Assembly (NCBI RefSeq): GCF_029227915.1
Contig: NC_079884.1
Span: 31,064,001-31,128,000 of the forward strand
Reading direction: 5' to 3'
Length of the DNA stretch: 64,000 nt
Source: Hydractinia symbiolongicarpus
Lineage: Eukaryota; Cnidaria; Hydrozoa; Anthoathecata; Hydractiniidae
Shown here: positions 37,266 through 51,800 of the stretch, in pieces
How the letters are laid out: each line of letters begins with the position of its first letter
Numbering within the stretch: the first letter of the stretch is position 1
The notes under the pieces: model-generated
What the model saw: only the letters and a program-made list of their open reading frames with translations
Told to the model about the DNA's origin: nothing
Database searches by the model: none
Program-made: the position numbers and the translations under genes

Positions 37266-40200
37266 AGTCAAAAGTATACAAAGAAAGTACCCAGGGAGTA
37301 AACTCATTTCCCGAACGATTTTTTAAATTATTTTTTCACCACTAAAACGCATGAGACTTGTAGTTTTCAAAAATGTTTTAATTTTTGATGGGACGCTGAA
37401 TAAAAGAAGTTTAATCGCCGGCAAACGAAAACCCGCCATTTCCCGTAAACCTTGGACTCGGCCCGTATAGTCAAAAGTATACAAAGAAAGTACCCAGGGA
37501 GCAAACTCATTTCCAGAACGATTTTTTAATTTATTTTTTCACCACTAAAACGCATAAGACTTGTAGTTTCTAAAAATGTTTTCATTTTTGATGAGACGCT
37601 GAATAAAAGAAGTTTAATCGTCGGCAAACGAAAACCCGCGATTTCCCGTAAATCCCAGGCTTGGCCCGTATAGTCGAATGTATACAAAGAAAGTACCCTG
37701 TGAGTAAACTCATTTCCAAAACGATTTTTTAAATTATCTTTTCACCACTAAAACGCATGAGACTTGTAGTTTTCAAAAATGTTTTCATTTTTGATGAGAC
37801 GCTGAATAAAAGAAGTTTAATCGCCGGCAAATGAAAACCCGCCATTTCCCGTAAAACCCAGACTCGGCCCGTATAGTCAAAAGTATACAAAGAAAGTACC
37901 CAGGGAGTAAACTCATTTCCAGAACGATTTTTTAAATTATTTTTTCACCACTAAAAGGCATGAGACTTGTAGTTTTCAAAAATGTTTTCATTTTTGATGA
38001 GACGCTGAATAAAAGAAGTTTAATCGTCGGCAAACGAAAACCCGCGATTTCCCGTAAATCCCGGGCTTGGCCCGTATAGTCAAAAGTATACAAAGAAAGT
38101 ACCCTGTGAGTAAACCCATTTCCAGAACGATTTTTTAAATTATTTTTTCACCACTAAATCGCATAAGACTTGTAGTTTTCAAAAATATTTACGAATTTGA
38201 TGGGACGCTGAATAAAAGAAGTTTAATCGCCGGCAAACGAAAATCCGCGATTTCCCGTAAATCCTGGACTCGGCCCGTATAGTCAAAAGTATACAAAGAA
38301 AGTACCCAGGGAGTAAACTCATTTCCCGAACGATTTTTTAAATTATTTTTTCACCACTAAAACGCATGAGACTTGTAGTTTTCAAAAATGTTTTCATTTT
38401 TGATGAGACGCTTAATGAAAGAGGCTTAATCGCCGGCAAACGAAATCCCGCGATTTGCCGTAAATCCGGGGCTTGGCCCGTATAGTCGAATGTATACAAA
38501 GAAAGTACCCTGTGAGTAAACTCATTTCCAGATCGATTTTTTAAATTATTTTTTCACCACTAAAACGCATAAGACTTGTAGTTTCTAAAAATGTTTTCAT
38601 TTTTGATGAGATGCTGAATAAAAGAAGTTTAATCGTCGGCAAACGAAAACCCGCGATTTCCCGTAAATCCCGGGCTTGGCCCGTATAGTCAAAAGTATAC
38701 AAAGAAAGTACCCAGGGAGTAAACTCATTTCCCGAACGATTTTTTAAATTATCTTTTCACCACTAAAACGCATGAGACTTGTAGTGTTCAAAAATATTTT
38801 CATATTTGATGGGACGCTGAATAAAAGAAGTTTAATCGCCGGCAAACGAAAATCCGCGATTTCCCGTAAATCCCGGACTCGGCCCGTATAGTCAAAAGTA
38901 TACAAAGAATGTACCCAGGGAGTAAACTCATTTCCCGAACGATTTTTTAAATTATTTTTTCACCACTAAAACGCAGGAGACTTGTAGTTTTCAAAAATGT
39001 TTTCATTTTTGATGAGACGCTTAATGAAAGAGGTTTAATCGCCGGCAAACGAAATCCCGCGATTTCCCGTAAATCCGGGGCTTGGCCCGTATAGTCGAAT
39101 GTATACAAAGAAAGTACCCAGGGAGTAAACTCATTTCCCGAACGATTTTTTAAATTTTTTTTTCACCACTAAAACCCATGAGACTTGTAGTTTTCAAAAA
39201 TGTTTTCATTTTTGATGAGACGCTTAATGAAAAAGGTTTAATCGCCGGCAAAGGAAAACCCGCGATTTCCCGTAAATCCCAGGCTTGACCCGTATAGTCG
39301 AATGTATACAAAGAAAGTACCCTGTGAGTAAACTCATTTCCAAAACGATTTTTTAAATTATCTTTTCACCACTAAAACGCATGAGACTTGTAGTTTTCAA
39401 AAGTAAAATGTTTTCATTTTTGATGAGACGCTGAATAATCGCCGGCAAACGAAAACCCGCCATTTCCCGTAAACCCCGGACTCGGCCCGTATAGTCAAAA
39501 GTATACAAAGAAAGTACCCAGGGAGTAAACTCATTTCCCGAACGATTTTTTATATTATTTTTTATTACTAAACGCATGAGACTTGTAGTTTTCAAAAATC
39601 TTTTCATATTTGATGGGACGCTGAATAAAAGAAGTTTAATCGCCGGCAAACGAAAATCCGCAATTTCCGGTAAATCCTGGACTCGGCCCGTATAGTCAAA
39701 AGTATACAAAGAAAGTACCCAGGGAGTAAACTCATTTCCCTAACGATTTTTTAAATTATTTTTTCACCACTAAAACGCATGAGACTTGTAGTTTTCAAAA
39801 ATGTTTTCATTTTTGATGAGACGCTTAATGAAAGAGGTTTAATCACAGGCAAACAAAATCCCGCGATTTCCCGTAAATCCGGGGCTTGGCCCGTATAGTC
39901 GAATGTATACAAAGAAAGTACCCAGGGAGTAAACTCATTTCCCGAACGATTTTTTAAATTTTTTTTTCACCACTAAAACGCATGAGACTTGTAGTTTTCA
40001 AAAATGTTTTCATTTTTGATGAGACGCTTAATGAAAGAGGTTTAATCGCCGGCAAACGAAAACCCGCGATTTCCCGTAAATCCCGGGATTGGCCCGTATA
40101 GTCGAATGTATACAAAGAAAGTACCCTATGAGTAAACTCATTTCCAGAACAATTTTTTAAATTATTTTTTCACCACTAAAACGCATAAGACTTGTAGTTT

Positions 40201-41300
40201 TTAAAAATGTTTTCATTTTTGATGAGACGCTGAATAAAAGAAGTTTAATCGCCGGCAAACGAAAACCCGCGATTTCCCGTAAATCCCGGGGTTGGCCCGT
40301 ATAGTCAAAAGTATACAAAGAAAGTACCCAGGGAGTAAACTCATTTCCCGAACGATTTTTTAAATTATTTTTTCACCACTAAAACGCATGAGACTTGTAG
40401 TTTTCAAAAATGTTTTAATTTTTGATGGGACGCTGAATAAAAGAAGTTTAATCGCCGGCAAACGAAAACCCGCCATTTCCCGTAAACCTTGGACTCGGCC
40501 CGTATAGTCAAAAGTATACAAAGAAAGTACCCAGGGAGCAAACTCATTTCCAGAACGATTTTTTAATTTCTTTTTTCACCACGAAAACGCATAAGACTTG
40601 TAGTTTTTCAAAATGTTTTTATTTTTGATGAGACGCTGAATAAAAGAAGTTTAATCGCCGGCAAACGAAAACCCGCGATTTCCCGTAAATCCCGGGCTTG
40701 GCCCGTATAGTCAAAAGTATACAAAGAAAGTACCCAGGGAGTAAATTCATTTCCCGAACGATTTTTTAATTTTTTTTTTCACCACTAAAACGCATGAGAC
40801 TTGTAGTTTTCAAAAATGTTTTCAATTTTGATGAGAAGCTTAATGAAAGAGGTTTAATCGCCGGCAAACGAAAACCCGCGATTTCCCGTAAATCCCGGGA
40901 TTGGCCCGTATAGTCGAATGTATACAAAGAAAGTACCCTGTGAGTAAACTCATTTCCCGAACGATTTCTTAAATTATTTTTTCACCACTAAAACGCATAA
41001 GACTTGTAATTTTCAGAAATGTTTTCATTTTTGATGAGACGCTTAGTGAATGTGGTTTAATAGCCAGCAAACGAAAACCCGCCATTTCCCGTAAACCCCG
41101 GACTCGGCCCGTATAGTCAAAAGTATACAAAGAAAGTACCCAGGGAGTAAACTCATTTCCCGAACGATTTTTTATATTATTTTTTATTACTAAACGCATG
41201 AGACTTGTAGTTTTCAAAAATGTTTTCATATTTGATGGGACGCTAAATAAAAGAAGTTTAATCGCCGGCAAACGAAAATCCGCGATTTCCGGTAAATCCT
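37259..41300. repeat. Duplicated satellite segment, right copy, with LINE empty site
   Basis: This segment repeats the order of variant monomers seen at 28.8-32.7 kb. It also repeats itself: the monomer just right of the LINE, with GTTTTAATTTTTGATGGG and AAACCTTGGACTCGG, recurs at 40296-40500. The unfilled junction GGGGTTGGCCCGTATAGTCAAAAG at about 40289 joins what the LINE separates at 32681 and 37259. A further related copy lies near 44.2-45.0 kb (CCTTGG at 40487 and 44741, 4254 bp apart). Confidence 0.8.
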
Positions 41301-44300
41301 GGACTCGGCCCGTATAGTCAAAAGTATACAAAGAAAGTACCCAGGGAGTAAACTCATTTCCCGAGCGATTTTTTACATTATTTTTTTACCACTAAACGCA
41401 TGAGACTTGTAGTTTTCAAAAATATTTTCATATTTGATGGGACGCTGAATAAAAGAAGTTTAATCGCCGGCAAACAAAATCCCGCGATTTCCCGTAAATC
41501 CGGGGCTTGGCACGTATAGTCAAATGTATACAAAGAAAGTACCCAGGGAGTAAACTCATTTCCCGAACGATTTTTTAAATTTTTTTTGCACCACTAAAAC
41601 GCATGAGACTTGTAGTTTTCAAAAATGTTTTCATTTTTGATGAGACGCTTAATGAAAAAGGTTTAATCGCCGGCAAAGGAAAACCCGCGATTTCCCGTAA
41701 ATTCCAGGATTGGCCCGTATAGTCGAATGTATACAAAGAAAGTACCCTGTGAGTAAACTCATTTCCAAAACGATTTTTTAAATTATCTTTTCACCACTAA
41801 AACGCATGAGACTTGTAGTTTTCAAAAATGTTTTCATTTTTGATGAGACGCTGAATAAAAGAAGTTTAATCGCCGGCAAACGAAAACCCGCCATTTCCCG
41901 TAAACCCCGGACTCGGCCCGTATAGTCAAAAGTATACAAAGACAGTACCCAGAGAGTAAACTCATTTCCCGAACGATTTTTTATATTATTTTTTATTACT
42001 AAACGCATGAGACTTGTAGTTTTCAAAAATGTTTTCATATTTGATGGGACGCGGAATAAAAGAAATTTAATCGCCGGCAACCGAAAATCCGCGATTTCCG
42101 GTAAATCCTGGACTCGGCCCGTATAGTCAAAAGTATACAAAGAAAGTACCCAGGGAGTAAACTCATTTCCCGAACGATTTTTTAAATTATTTTTTCACCA
42201 CTAAAACGCATAAGACTTGCAGTTTTCAAAAATGTTTTCATTTTTGATGAGACGCTTAATGAAAGAGGTTTAATCACCGGCAAACAAAATCCCGCGATTT
42301 CCCGTAAATCCGGGGCTTGGCCCGTATAGTCGACAGTATACAAAGAAAGTACCCAGGGAGTAAAGTCATTTCCCGAACGATTTTTTAAATTATTTTTTCA
42401 CCACTAAAACGCATGAGACTTGTAGTTTTCAGAAATGTTTTCATTTTTGATGAGACGCTTAGTGAATGTGGTTTAATAGCCGGCAAACGAAAACCCCCCA
42501 TTTCCCGTAAACCCCGGACTCGGCCCGTATAGTCAAAAGTATAAAAAGAAAGTACCCAGGGAGTAAACTCATTTCCCGAACAATTTTTTATATTATTTTT
42601 TATTACTAAACGCATTAGACTTGTAGTTTTCAAAAATGTTTTCATATTTGATGGGATGCTGAATAAAAGAAGTTTAATCGCCGGCAAACGAAAATCCGCG
42701 ATTTCCGGTAAATCCTGGACTCGGCCCGTATAGTCAAAAGTATACAAAGAAAGTACCCAGGGAGTAAACTCATTTCCCGAACGATTTTTTAAATTATTTT
42801 TTCACCACTAAAACGCATGAGACTTGTAGTTTTCAAAAATGTTTTCATTTTTGATGAGACGCTTAATGAAAGAGGTTTAATCACTGGCAAACAAAATCCC
42901 GCGATTTCCCGTAAATCCGGGGCTTGGCCCGTATAGTCGAATGTATACAAAGAAAGTACCCAGGGAGTAAACTCATTTCCCGAACGATTTTTTAATTTTT
43001 TTTTTCACCACTAAAACGCATGAGACTTGTAGTTTTCAAAAATGTTTTCATTTTTGATGAGACGCTTAATGAAAGAGGTTTAATCGCCGGCAAACGAAAA
43101 CCCGCGATTTCCCGTAAATCCCGGGATTGGCCCGTATAGTCAAATGTATACAAAGAAAGTACCCTATGAGTAAACTCATTTCCAGAACAATTTTTTAAAT
43201 TATTTTTTCACCACTAAAACGCATAAGACTTGTAGTTTTCAAAAATATTTTCATTTTTGATGAGACGCTTAATGAAAGAGGTTTAATCGCCGGCAAACGA
43301 AATCCCGCGATTTCCCGTAAATCCGGGGCTTGGCCCGTATAGTCGAATGTATACAAAGAAAGTACCCAGGGAGTAAACTCATTTCCCGAACGATTTTTTA
43401 AATTTTTTTTTCACCACTAAAACGCATGAGACTTGTAGTTTTCAAAAATGTTTTCATTTTTGATGAGACGCTTAATGAAAAAGGTTTAATCGCCGGCAAA
43501 GGAAAACCCGCGATTTCCCGTAAATCCCAGGTTTGGCCCGTATAGTCGAATGTATACAAAGAAAGTACCCTGTGAGTAAACTCATTTCCAAAACGATTTT
43601 TTAAATTATCTTTTCACCACTAAAACGCATGAGACTTGTAGTTTTCAAAAATGTTTTCATTTTTGATGAGACGCTGAATAAAAGAAGTTTAATCGCCGGC
43701 AAACGAAAACCCGCCATTTCCCGTAAACCCCGGACTCGGCCCGTATAGTCAAAAGTATACAAAGAAAGTACCCAGGGAGTAAACTCATTTCCCGAACGAT
43801 TTTTTATATTATTTTTTATTACTAAACGCATGAGACTTGTAGTTTTCAAAAATCTTTTCATATTTGATGGGACGCTGAATAAAAGAAGTTTAATCGCCGG
43901 CAAACGAAAATCCGCGATTTCCGGTAAATCCTGGACTCGGCCCGTATAGTCAAAAGTATACAAAGAAAGTACCCAGGGAGTAAATTCATTTCCCGAACGA
44001 TTTTTTAAATTATTTTTTCACCACTAAAACGCATGAGACTTGTAGTTTTCAAAAATGTTTTCATTTTTGATGAGACGCTTAATGAAAGAGGTTTAATCAC
44101 AGGCAAACAAAATCCCGCGATTTCCCGTAAATCCGGGGCTTGGCCCGTATAGTCGAATGTATACAAAGAAAGTACCCAGGGAGTAAACTCATTTCCCGAA
44201 CGATTTTTTAAATTTTTTTTTCACCACTAAAACGCATGAGACTTGTAGTTTTCAAAAATGTTTTCATTTTTGATGAGACGCTTAATGAAAGAGGTTTAAT

Positions 44301-47300
44301 CGCCGGCAAACGAAAACCCGCGATTTCCCGTAAATCCCGGGATTGGCCCGTATAGTCGAATGTATACAAAGAAAGTACCCTATGAGTAAACTCATTTCCA
44401 GAACAATTTTTTGAATTATTTTTTCACCACTAAAACGCATAAGACTTGTAGTTTTTAAAAATGTTTTCATTTTTGATGAGACGCTGAATAAAAGAAGTTT
44501 AATCGCCGGCAAACGAAAACCCGCGATTTCCCGTAAATCCCGGGCTTGGCCCGTATAGTCAAAAGTATACAAAGAAAGTACCCAGGGAGTAAACTCATTT
44601 CCCGAACGATTTTTTAAATTATTTTTTCACCACTAAAACGCATGAGACTTGTAGTTTTCAAAAATGTTTTCATTTTTGATGGGACGCTGAATAAAAGAAG
44701 TTTAATCGCCGGCAAACGAAAACCCGCCATTTCCCGTAAACCTTGGACTCGGCCCGTATAGTCAAAAGTATACAAAGAAAGTACCCAGGGAGCAAACTCA
44801 TTTCCAGAACGATTTTTTAATTTATTTTTTCACCACGAAAACGCATAAGACTTGTAGTTTTTCAAAATGTTTTTATTTTTGATGAGACGCTGAATAAAAG
44901 AAGTTTAATCGCCGGCAAACGAAAACCCGCGATTTCCCGTAAATCCCGGGCTTGGCCCGTATAGTCAAAAGTATACAAAGAAAGTACCCAGGGAGTAAAT
45001 TCATTTCCCGAACGATTTTTTAAATTTTTTTTTCACCACTAAAACGCATGAGACTTGTAGTTTTCAAAAATGTTTTTAATTTTGATGAGAAGCTTAATGA
45101 AAGAGGTTTAATCGCCGGCAAACGAAAACCCGCGATTTCCCGTAAATCCCGGGATTGGCCCGTATAGTCGAATGTATACAAAGAAAGTACCCTGTGAGTA
45201 AACTCATTTCCCGAACGATTTCTTAAATTATTTTTTCACCACTAAAACGCATAAGACTTTTAATTTTCAGAAATGTTTTCATTTTTGATGAGACGCTTAG
45301 TGAATGTGGTTTAATAGCCAGCAAACGAAAACCCGCCATTTCCCGTAAACCGCGGACTCGGCCCGTACAGTCAAAAGTATACAAAGAAAGTACCCAGGGA
45401 GTAAACTCATTTCCCGAACGATTTTTTATATTATTTTTTATTACTAAACGCATGAGACTTGTAGTTTTCAAAAATGTTTTCATATTTGATGGGACGCTAA
45501 ATAAAAGAAGTTTAATCGCCGGCAAACGAAAACCCGCGATTTCCCGTAAATCCCGGGCTTGGCCCGTATAGTCAAAAGTATACAAAGAAAGTACCCAGGG
45601 AGTAAATTCATTTCCCGAACGATTTTTTAAATTTTTTTTTCACCACTAAAACGCATGAGACTTGTAGTTTTCAAAAATGTTTTCAATTTTGATGAGAAGC
45701 TTAGTGAATGTGGTTTAATAGCCGGCAAACGAAAACCCGCGATTTCCCGTAAATCCCGGGATTGGCCCGTATAGTCGAATGTATACAAAGAAAGTACCCT
45801 GTGAGTAAACTCAATTCCCGAACGATTTCTTAAATTATTTTTTCACCACTAAAACGCATAAGACTTGTAATTTTCAGAAATGTTTTCATTTTTGATGAGA
45901 CGCTTAGTGAATGTGGTTTAATAGCCAGCAAACGAAAACCCGCCATTTCCCGTAAACCCCGGACTCGGCCCGTACAGTCAAAAGTATACAAAGAAAGTAC
46001 CCAGGGAGTAAACTCATTTCCCGAACGATTTTTTATATTATTTTTTATTACTAAACGCATGAGACTTGTAGTTTTCAAAAATGTTTTCATATTTGATGGG
46101 ACGCTAAATAAAAGAAATTTAATCGCCGGCAAACGAAAATCCGCGATTTCCGGTAAATCCTGGACTCGGCCCGTATAGTCAAAAGTATACAAAGAAAGTA
46201 CACAGGGAGTAAATTCATTTCCCGAACGATTTTTTAAATTTTTTTTTCACCACTAAAACGCATGAGACTTGTAGTTTTCAAAAATGTTTTCAATTTTGAT
46301 GAGAAGCTTAATGAAAGAGGTTTAATCGCCGGCAAACGAAATTCCGCGATTTCCCGTAAATCCCGGGATTGGCCCGTATAGTCGAATGTATACAAAGAAA
46401 GTACCCTGTGAGTAAACTCATTTCCCGAACGATTTCTTAAATTATTTTTTCACCACTAAAACGCATAAGACTTGTAATTTTCAGAAATGTTTTCATTTTT
46501 GATGAGACGCTTAGTGAATGTGGTTTAATAGCCAGCAAACGAAAACCCGCCATTTCCCGTAAACCCCGGACTCGGCCCGTACAGTCAAAAGTATACAAAG
46601 AAAGTACCCAGGGAGTAAACTCATTTCCCGAACGATTTTTTATATTATTTTTTATTACTAAACGCATGAGACTTGTAGTTTTCAAAAATGTTTTCATATT
46701 TGATGGGACGCTAAATAAAAGAAGTTTAATCGCCGGCAAACGAAAATCCGCGATTTCCGGTAAATCCTGGACTCGGCCCGTATAGTCAAAAGTATACAAA
46801 GAAAGTACACAGGGAGTAAATTCATTTCCCGAACGATTTTTTAAATTTTTTTTTCACCACTAAAACGCATGAGACTTGTAGTTTTCAAAAATGTTTTCAA
46901 TTTTGATGAGAAGCTTAATGAAAGAGGTTTAATCGCCGGCAAACGAAAACCCGCGATTTCCCGTAAATCCCGGGATTGGCCCGTATAGTCGAATGTATAC
47001 AAAGAAAGTACCCTGTGAGTAAACTCATTTCCCGAACGATTTCTTAAATTATTTTTTCACCACTAAAACGCATAAGACTTGTAATTTTCAGAAATGTTTT
47101 CATTTTTGATGAGACGCTTAGTGAATGTGGTTTAATAGCCAGCAAACGAAAACCCGCCATTTCCCGTAAACCCCGGACTCGGCCCGTACAGTCAAAAGTA
47201 TACAAAGAAAGTACCCAGGGAGTAAACTCATTTCCCGAACGATTTTTTATATTATTTTTTATTACTAAACGCATGAGACTTGTAGTTTTCAAAAATGTTT

Positions 47301-48822
47301 TCATATTTGATGGGACGCTAAATAAAAGAAGTTTAATCGCCGGCAAACGAAAATCCGCGATTTCCGGTAAATCCTGGACTCGGCCCGTATAGTCAAAAGT
47401 ATACAAAGAAAGTACACAGGGAGTAAACTCATTTCCCAAGCGATTTTTTACATTATTTTTTTACCACTAAACGCATGAGACTTGTAGTTTTCAAAAATAT
47501 TTTCATATTTGATGGGACGCTGAATAAAAGAAGTTTAATCGCCGGCAAACGAAATCCCGCGATTTCCCGTAAATCCGGGGCTTGGCCCATATAGTCGAAT
47601 GTATACAAAGAAAGTACCCAGGGAGTAAACTCATTTCCCGAACGATTTTTTAAATTTTTTTTGCACCATTAAAACGCATGAGACTTGTAGTTTTCAAAAA
47701 TGTTTTCATTTTTGATGAGACGCTTAATGAAAAAGGTTTAATCGCCGGCAAAGGAAAACCCGCGATTTCTCGTAAATCCCAGGATTGGCCCGTATAGTCG
47801 AATGTATACAAAGAAAGTACCCAGGGAGTAAAGTCATTTCCCGAACGATTTTTTAAATTATTTTTTCACCACTAAAACGCATGAGACTTGTAGTTTTCAG
47901 AAATGTTTTCATTTTTGATGAGACGCTTAGTGAATGTGGTTTAATAGCCGGCAAACGAAAACCCCCCATTTCCCGTAAACCCCGGACTCGGCCCGTATAG
48001 TCAAAAGTATACAAAGAAAGTACCCAGGGAGTAAACTCATTTCCCGAACGATTTTTTATATTATTTTTTATTACTAAACGCATGAGACTTGTAGTTTTCA
48101 AAAATGTTTTCATATTTGATGGGACGCGGAATAAAAGAAGTTTAATCGCCGGCAACCGAAAATCCGCGATTTCCGGTAAATCCTGGACTCGGCCCGTATA
48201 GTCAAAAGTATACAAAGAAAGTACCCAGGGAGTAAACTCATTTCCCGAACGATTTTTTAAATTATTTTTTCACCACTAAAACGCATAAGACTTGCAGTTT
48301 TCAAAAATGTTTTCATTTTTGATGAGACGCTTAATGAAAGAGGTTTAATCACCGGCAAACAAAATCCCGCGATTTCCCGTAAATCCGGGGCTTGGCCCGT
48401 ATAGTCGAAAGTATACAAAGAAAGTACCCAGGGAGTAAAGTAATTTCCCGAACGATTTTTTAAATTATTTTTTCACCACTAAAACGCATGAGACTTGTAG
48501 TTTTCAGAAATGTTTTCATTTTTGATGAGACGCTTAGTGAATGTGGTTTAATAGCCGGCAAACGAAAACCCCCCATTTCCCGTAAACCCCGGACTCGGCC
48601 CGTATAGTCAAAAGTATACAAAGAAAGTACCCAGGAAGTAAACTCATTTCCCGAACGATTTTTTATATTATTTTTTATTACTAAACGCATTAGACTTGTA
48701 GTTTTCAAAAATGTTTTCATATTTGATGGGACGCTTAATAAAAGAAGTTTAATCGCCGGCAAACGAAAATCCGCGATTTCCGGTAAATCCTGGACTCGGC
48801 CCGTATAGTCAAAAGTATACAA
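40969..48822. repeat. 607-bp trimeric satellite HOR (201+203+203)
   Basis: A monomer pair with one 201-bp member recurs at 45223, 45830, 46437 and 47044, exactly 607 bp apart, and again at 41778/42385 and 47853/48460. The 201-bp monomer, about two bases short in its TATTATTTTTTATTACTAAACGC region, explains the total of 607 rather than 609. The 45.2-47.4 kb stretch, with GCTTAGTGAATGTGG and GTACAGTCAAAAG variants, is the most regular. Elsewhere the trimers alternate with 3-5 other monomers (spacings 809, 1216 and 1622 bp). Confidence 0.85.
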
Positions 48823-51800
48823 AGAAAGTACCCAGGGAGTAAACTCATTTCCCGAACGATTTTTTAAATTATTTTTTCACCACTAAAACGCATGAGACTT
48901 GTAGTTTTCAAAAATGTTTTCATTTTTGATGAGACGCTTAATGAAAGAGGTTTAATCACTGGCAAACAAAATCACGCGATTTCCCGTAAATCCGGGGCTT
49001 GGCCCGTATAGTCGAATGTATACAAAGAAAGTACCCAGGGAGTAAACTCATTTCCCGAACGATTTTTTAAATTTTTTTTTCACCACTAAAACGCATGAGA
49101 CTTGTAGTTTTCAATAATGTTTTCATTTTTGATGAGACGCTTAATGAAAGAGGTTTAATCGCCGGCAAACGAAAACCCGCGATTTCCCGTAAATCCCGGG
49201 ATTGGCCCGTATAGTCAAATGTATACAAAGAAAGTACCCTATGAGTAAACTCATTTCCAGAACAATTTTTTGAATTATTTTTTCACCACTAAAACGCATG
49301 AGAGTTGTAGTTTTCAAAAATGTTTTCAATTTTGATGAGAAGCTTAATGAAAGAGGTTTAATCGCCGGCAAACGAAAACGCGCGATTTCCCGTAAATCCC
49401 GGGATTGGCCCGTATAGTCGAATGTATACAAAGAAATTACCCTGTGAGTAAACTCATTTCCCGAACGATTTTTTAAATTATTTTTTCACCACTAAAACGC
49501 ATAAGACTTGTAGTTTTCAGAAATGTTTTCATTTTTGATGAGACGCTTAGTGAATGTGGTTTAATAGCCGGCAAACGAAAACCCGCCATTTCCCGTAAAC
49601 CCCGGACTCGGCCCGTATAGTCAAAAGTATACAAAGAAAGTACCCAGGGAGTAAACCCATTTCCCGAACGATTTTTTATATTATTTTTTATTACTAAACG
49701 CATGAGACTTTAGTTTTCAAAAATGTTTTCATATTTGATGGGACGCTGAATAAAAGAAGTTTAATCGCCGGCAAACGAAAATCCGCGATTTCCGGTAAAT
49801 CCTGGACTCGGCCCGTATAGTCAAAAGTATACAAAGAAAGTACCCAGGGAGTAAACTGATTTCCCGAACGATTTTTTAAATTATTTTTTCACCACTAAAA
49901 CGCATGACACTTGTAGTTTTCAAAAATGTTTTCATTTTTGATGAGACGCTTAATGAAAGAGGTTTAATCGCCGGCAAACTAAAACCCGCGATTTCCCGTA
50001 AATCCGGGGCTTGGCCCGTATAGTCGACTGTATACAAAGAAAGTACCCTATGAGTAAACTCATTTCCCGAACGATTTTTTAAATTATTTTTTCACCACTA
50101 AAACGCATGAGACTTGTAGTTTTTAAAAATGTTTTCATTTTTGATGAGACGCTGAATAAAAGAAGTTTAATCGCCGGCAAGCGAAAACCCGCCATTTCCC
50201 GTAAACCTTGGACTCGGCCCGTATAGTCAAAAGTATACAAAGAAAGTACCCAGGGAGTAAACTCATTTCCAGAACGATTTTTTAAATTATTTTTTCACCA
50301 CGAAAACGCATAAGACTTGTAGTTTTTAAAAATGTTTTCATTTTTGATGAGACGCTGAATAAAAGAAGTTTAATCGCCGGCAAACGAAAACCCGCAATTT
50401 CCCGTAAATCCCGGGCTTGGCCCGTATAGTCAAAAGTATACAAAGAAAGTACCCAGGGAGTAAATTCATTTCCCGAACGATTTTTTAAATTTTTTTTCAC
50501 CACTAAAACGCATGAGACTTGTAGTTTTCAAAAATGTTTTCATTTTTGATGAGACGCTTAATGAAAGAGGTTTAATCGCCGGCAAACGTAAACCCGCGAT
50601 TTCCCGTAAATCCCGGGCTTGGCCCGTATAGTCGAATGTATACAAAGAAAGTACCCTGTGAGTAAACTCATTTCCAGAACGATTTTTTAAATTATTTTTT
50701 CACCACTAAAACGGATAAGACTTGTAGTATTTAAAAATGTTTTCATTTTTGATGAGACGCTGAATAAAAGAAGTTTAATCGCCGGCAAATGACATCCCGC
50801 GATTTCCCGTAAATCCGGGGCTTGGCCCGTATAGTCGAATGTATACAAAGAAAGTACCCAGGGAGTAAACTCATTTCCCGAACGATTTTTTAATTTTTTT
50901 TCTCACCACTAAAACGCATGAGACTTGTAGTTTTCAAAAATATTTTCATATTTGATGGGACGCTGAATAAAAGAAGTTTAATCGCCGGCAAACGAAATCC
51001 CGCGATTTCCCGTAAATCCGGGGCTTGGCCCATATAGTCGAATGTATACAAAGAAAGTACCCAGGGAGTAAACTCATTTCTCGAACGATTTTTTAAATTT
51101 TTTTTGCACCATTAAAACGCATGAGACTTGTAGTTTTCAAAAATGTTTTCATTTTTGATGAGACGCTTAATGAAAAAGGTTTAATCGCCGGCAAAGGAAA
51201 ACCCGCGATTTCTCGTAAATCCCAGGATTGGCCCGTATAGTCGAATGTATACAAAGAAAGTACCCAGGGAGTAAAGTCATTTCCCGAACGATTTTTTAAA
51301 TTATTTTTTCACCACTAAAACGCATGAGACTTGTAGTTTTCAGAAATGTTTTCATTTTTGATGAGACGCTTAGTGAATGTGGTTTAATAGCCGGCAAACG
51401 AAAACCCCCCATTTCCCGTAAACCCCGGACTCGGCCCGTATAGTCAAAAGTATACAAAGAAAGTACCCAGGGAGTAAACTCATTTCCCGAACGATTTTTT
51501 ATATTATTTTTTATTACTAAACGCATGAGACTTGTAGTTTTCAAAAATGTTTTCATATTTGATGGGACGCGGAATAAAAGAAGTTTAATCGCCGGCAACC
51601 GAAAATCCGCGATTTCCGGTAAATCCTGGACTCGGCCCGTATAGTCAAAAGTATACAAAGAAAGTACCCAGGGAGTAAACTCATTTCCCGAACGATTTTT
51701 TAAATTATTTTTTCACCACTATAACGCATAAGACTTGCAGTTTTCAAAAATGTTTTCATTTTTGATGAGACGCTTAATGAAAGAGGTTTAATCACCGGCA

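Noticed and set aside
32844-37301. Plus-strand open frames of 61-101 codons opposite the LINE
   Set aside because: They are antisense shadows of ORF1 and ORF2, with hydrophobic, low-complexity products and no family motif.
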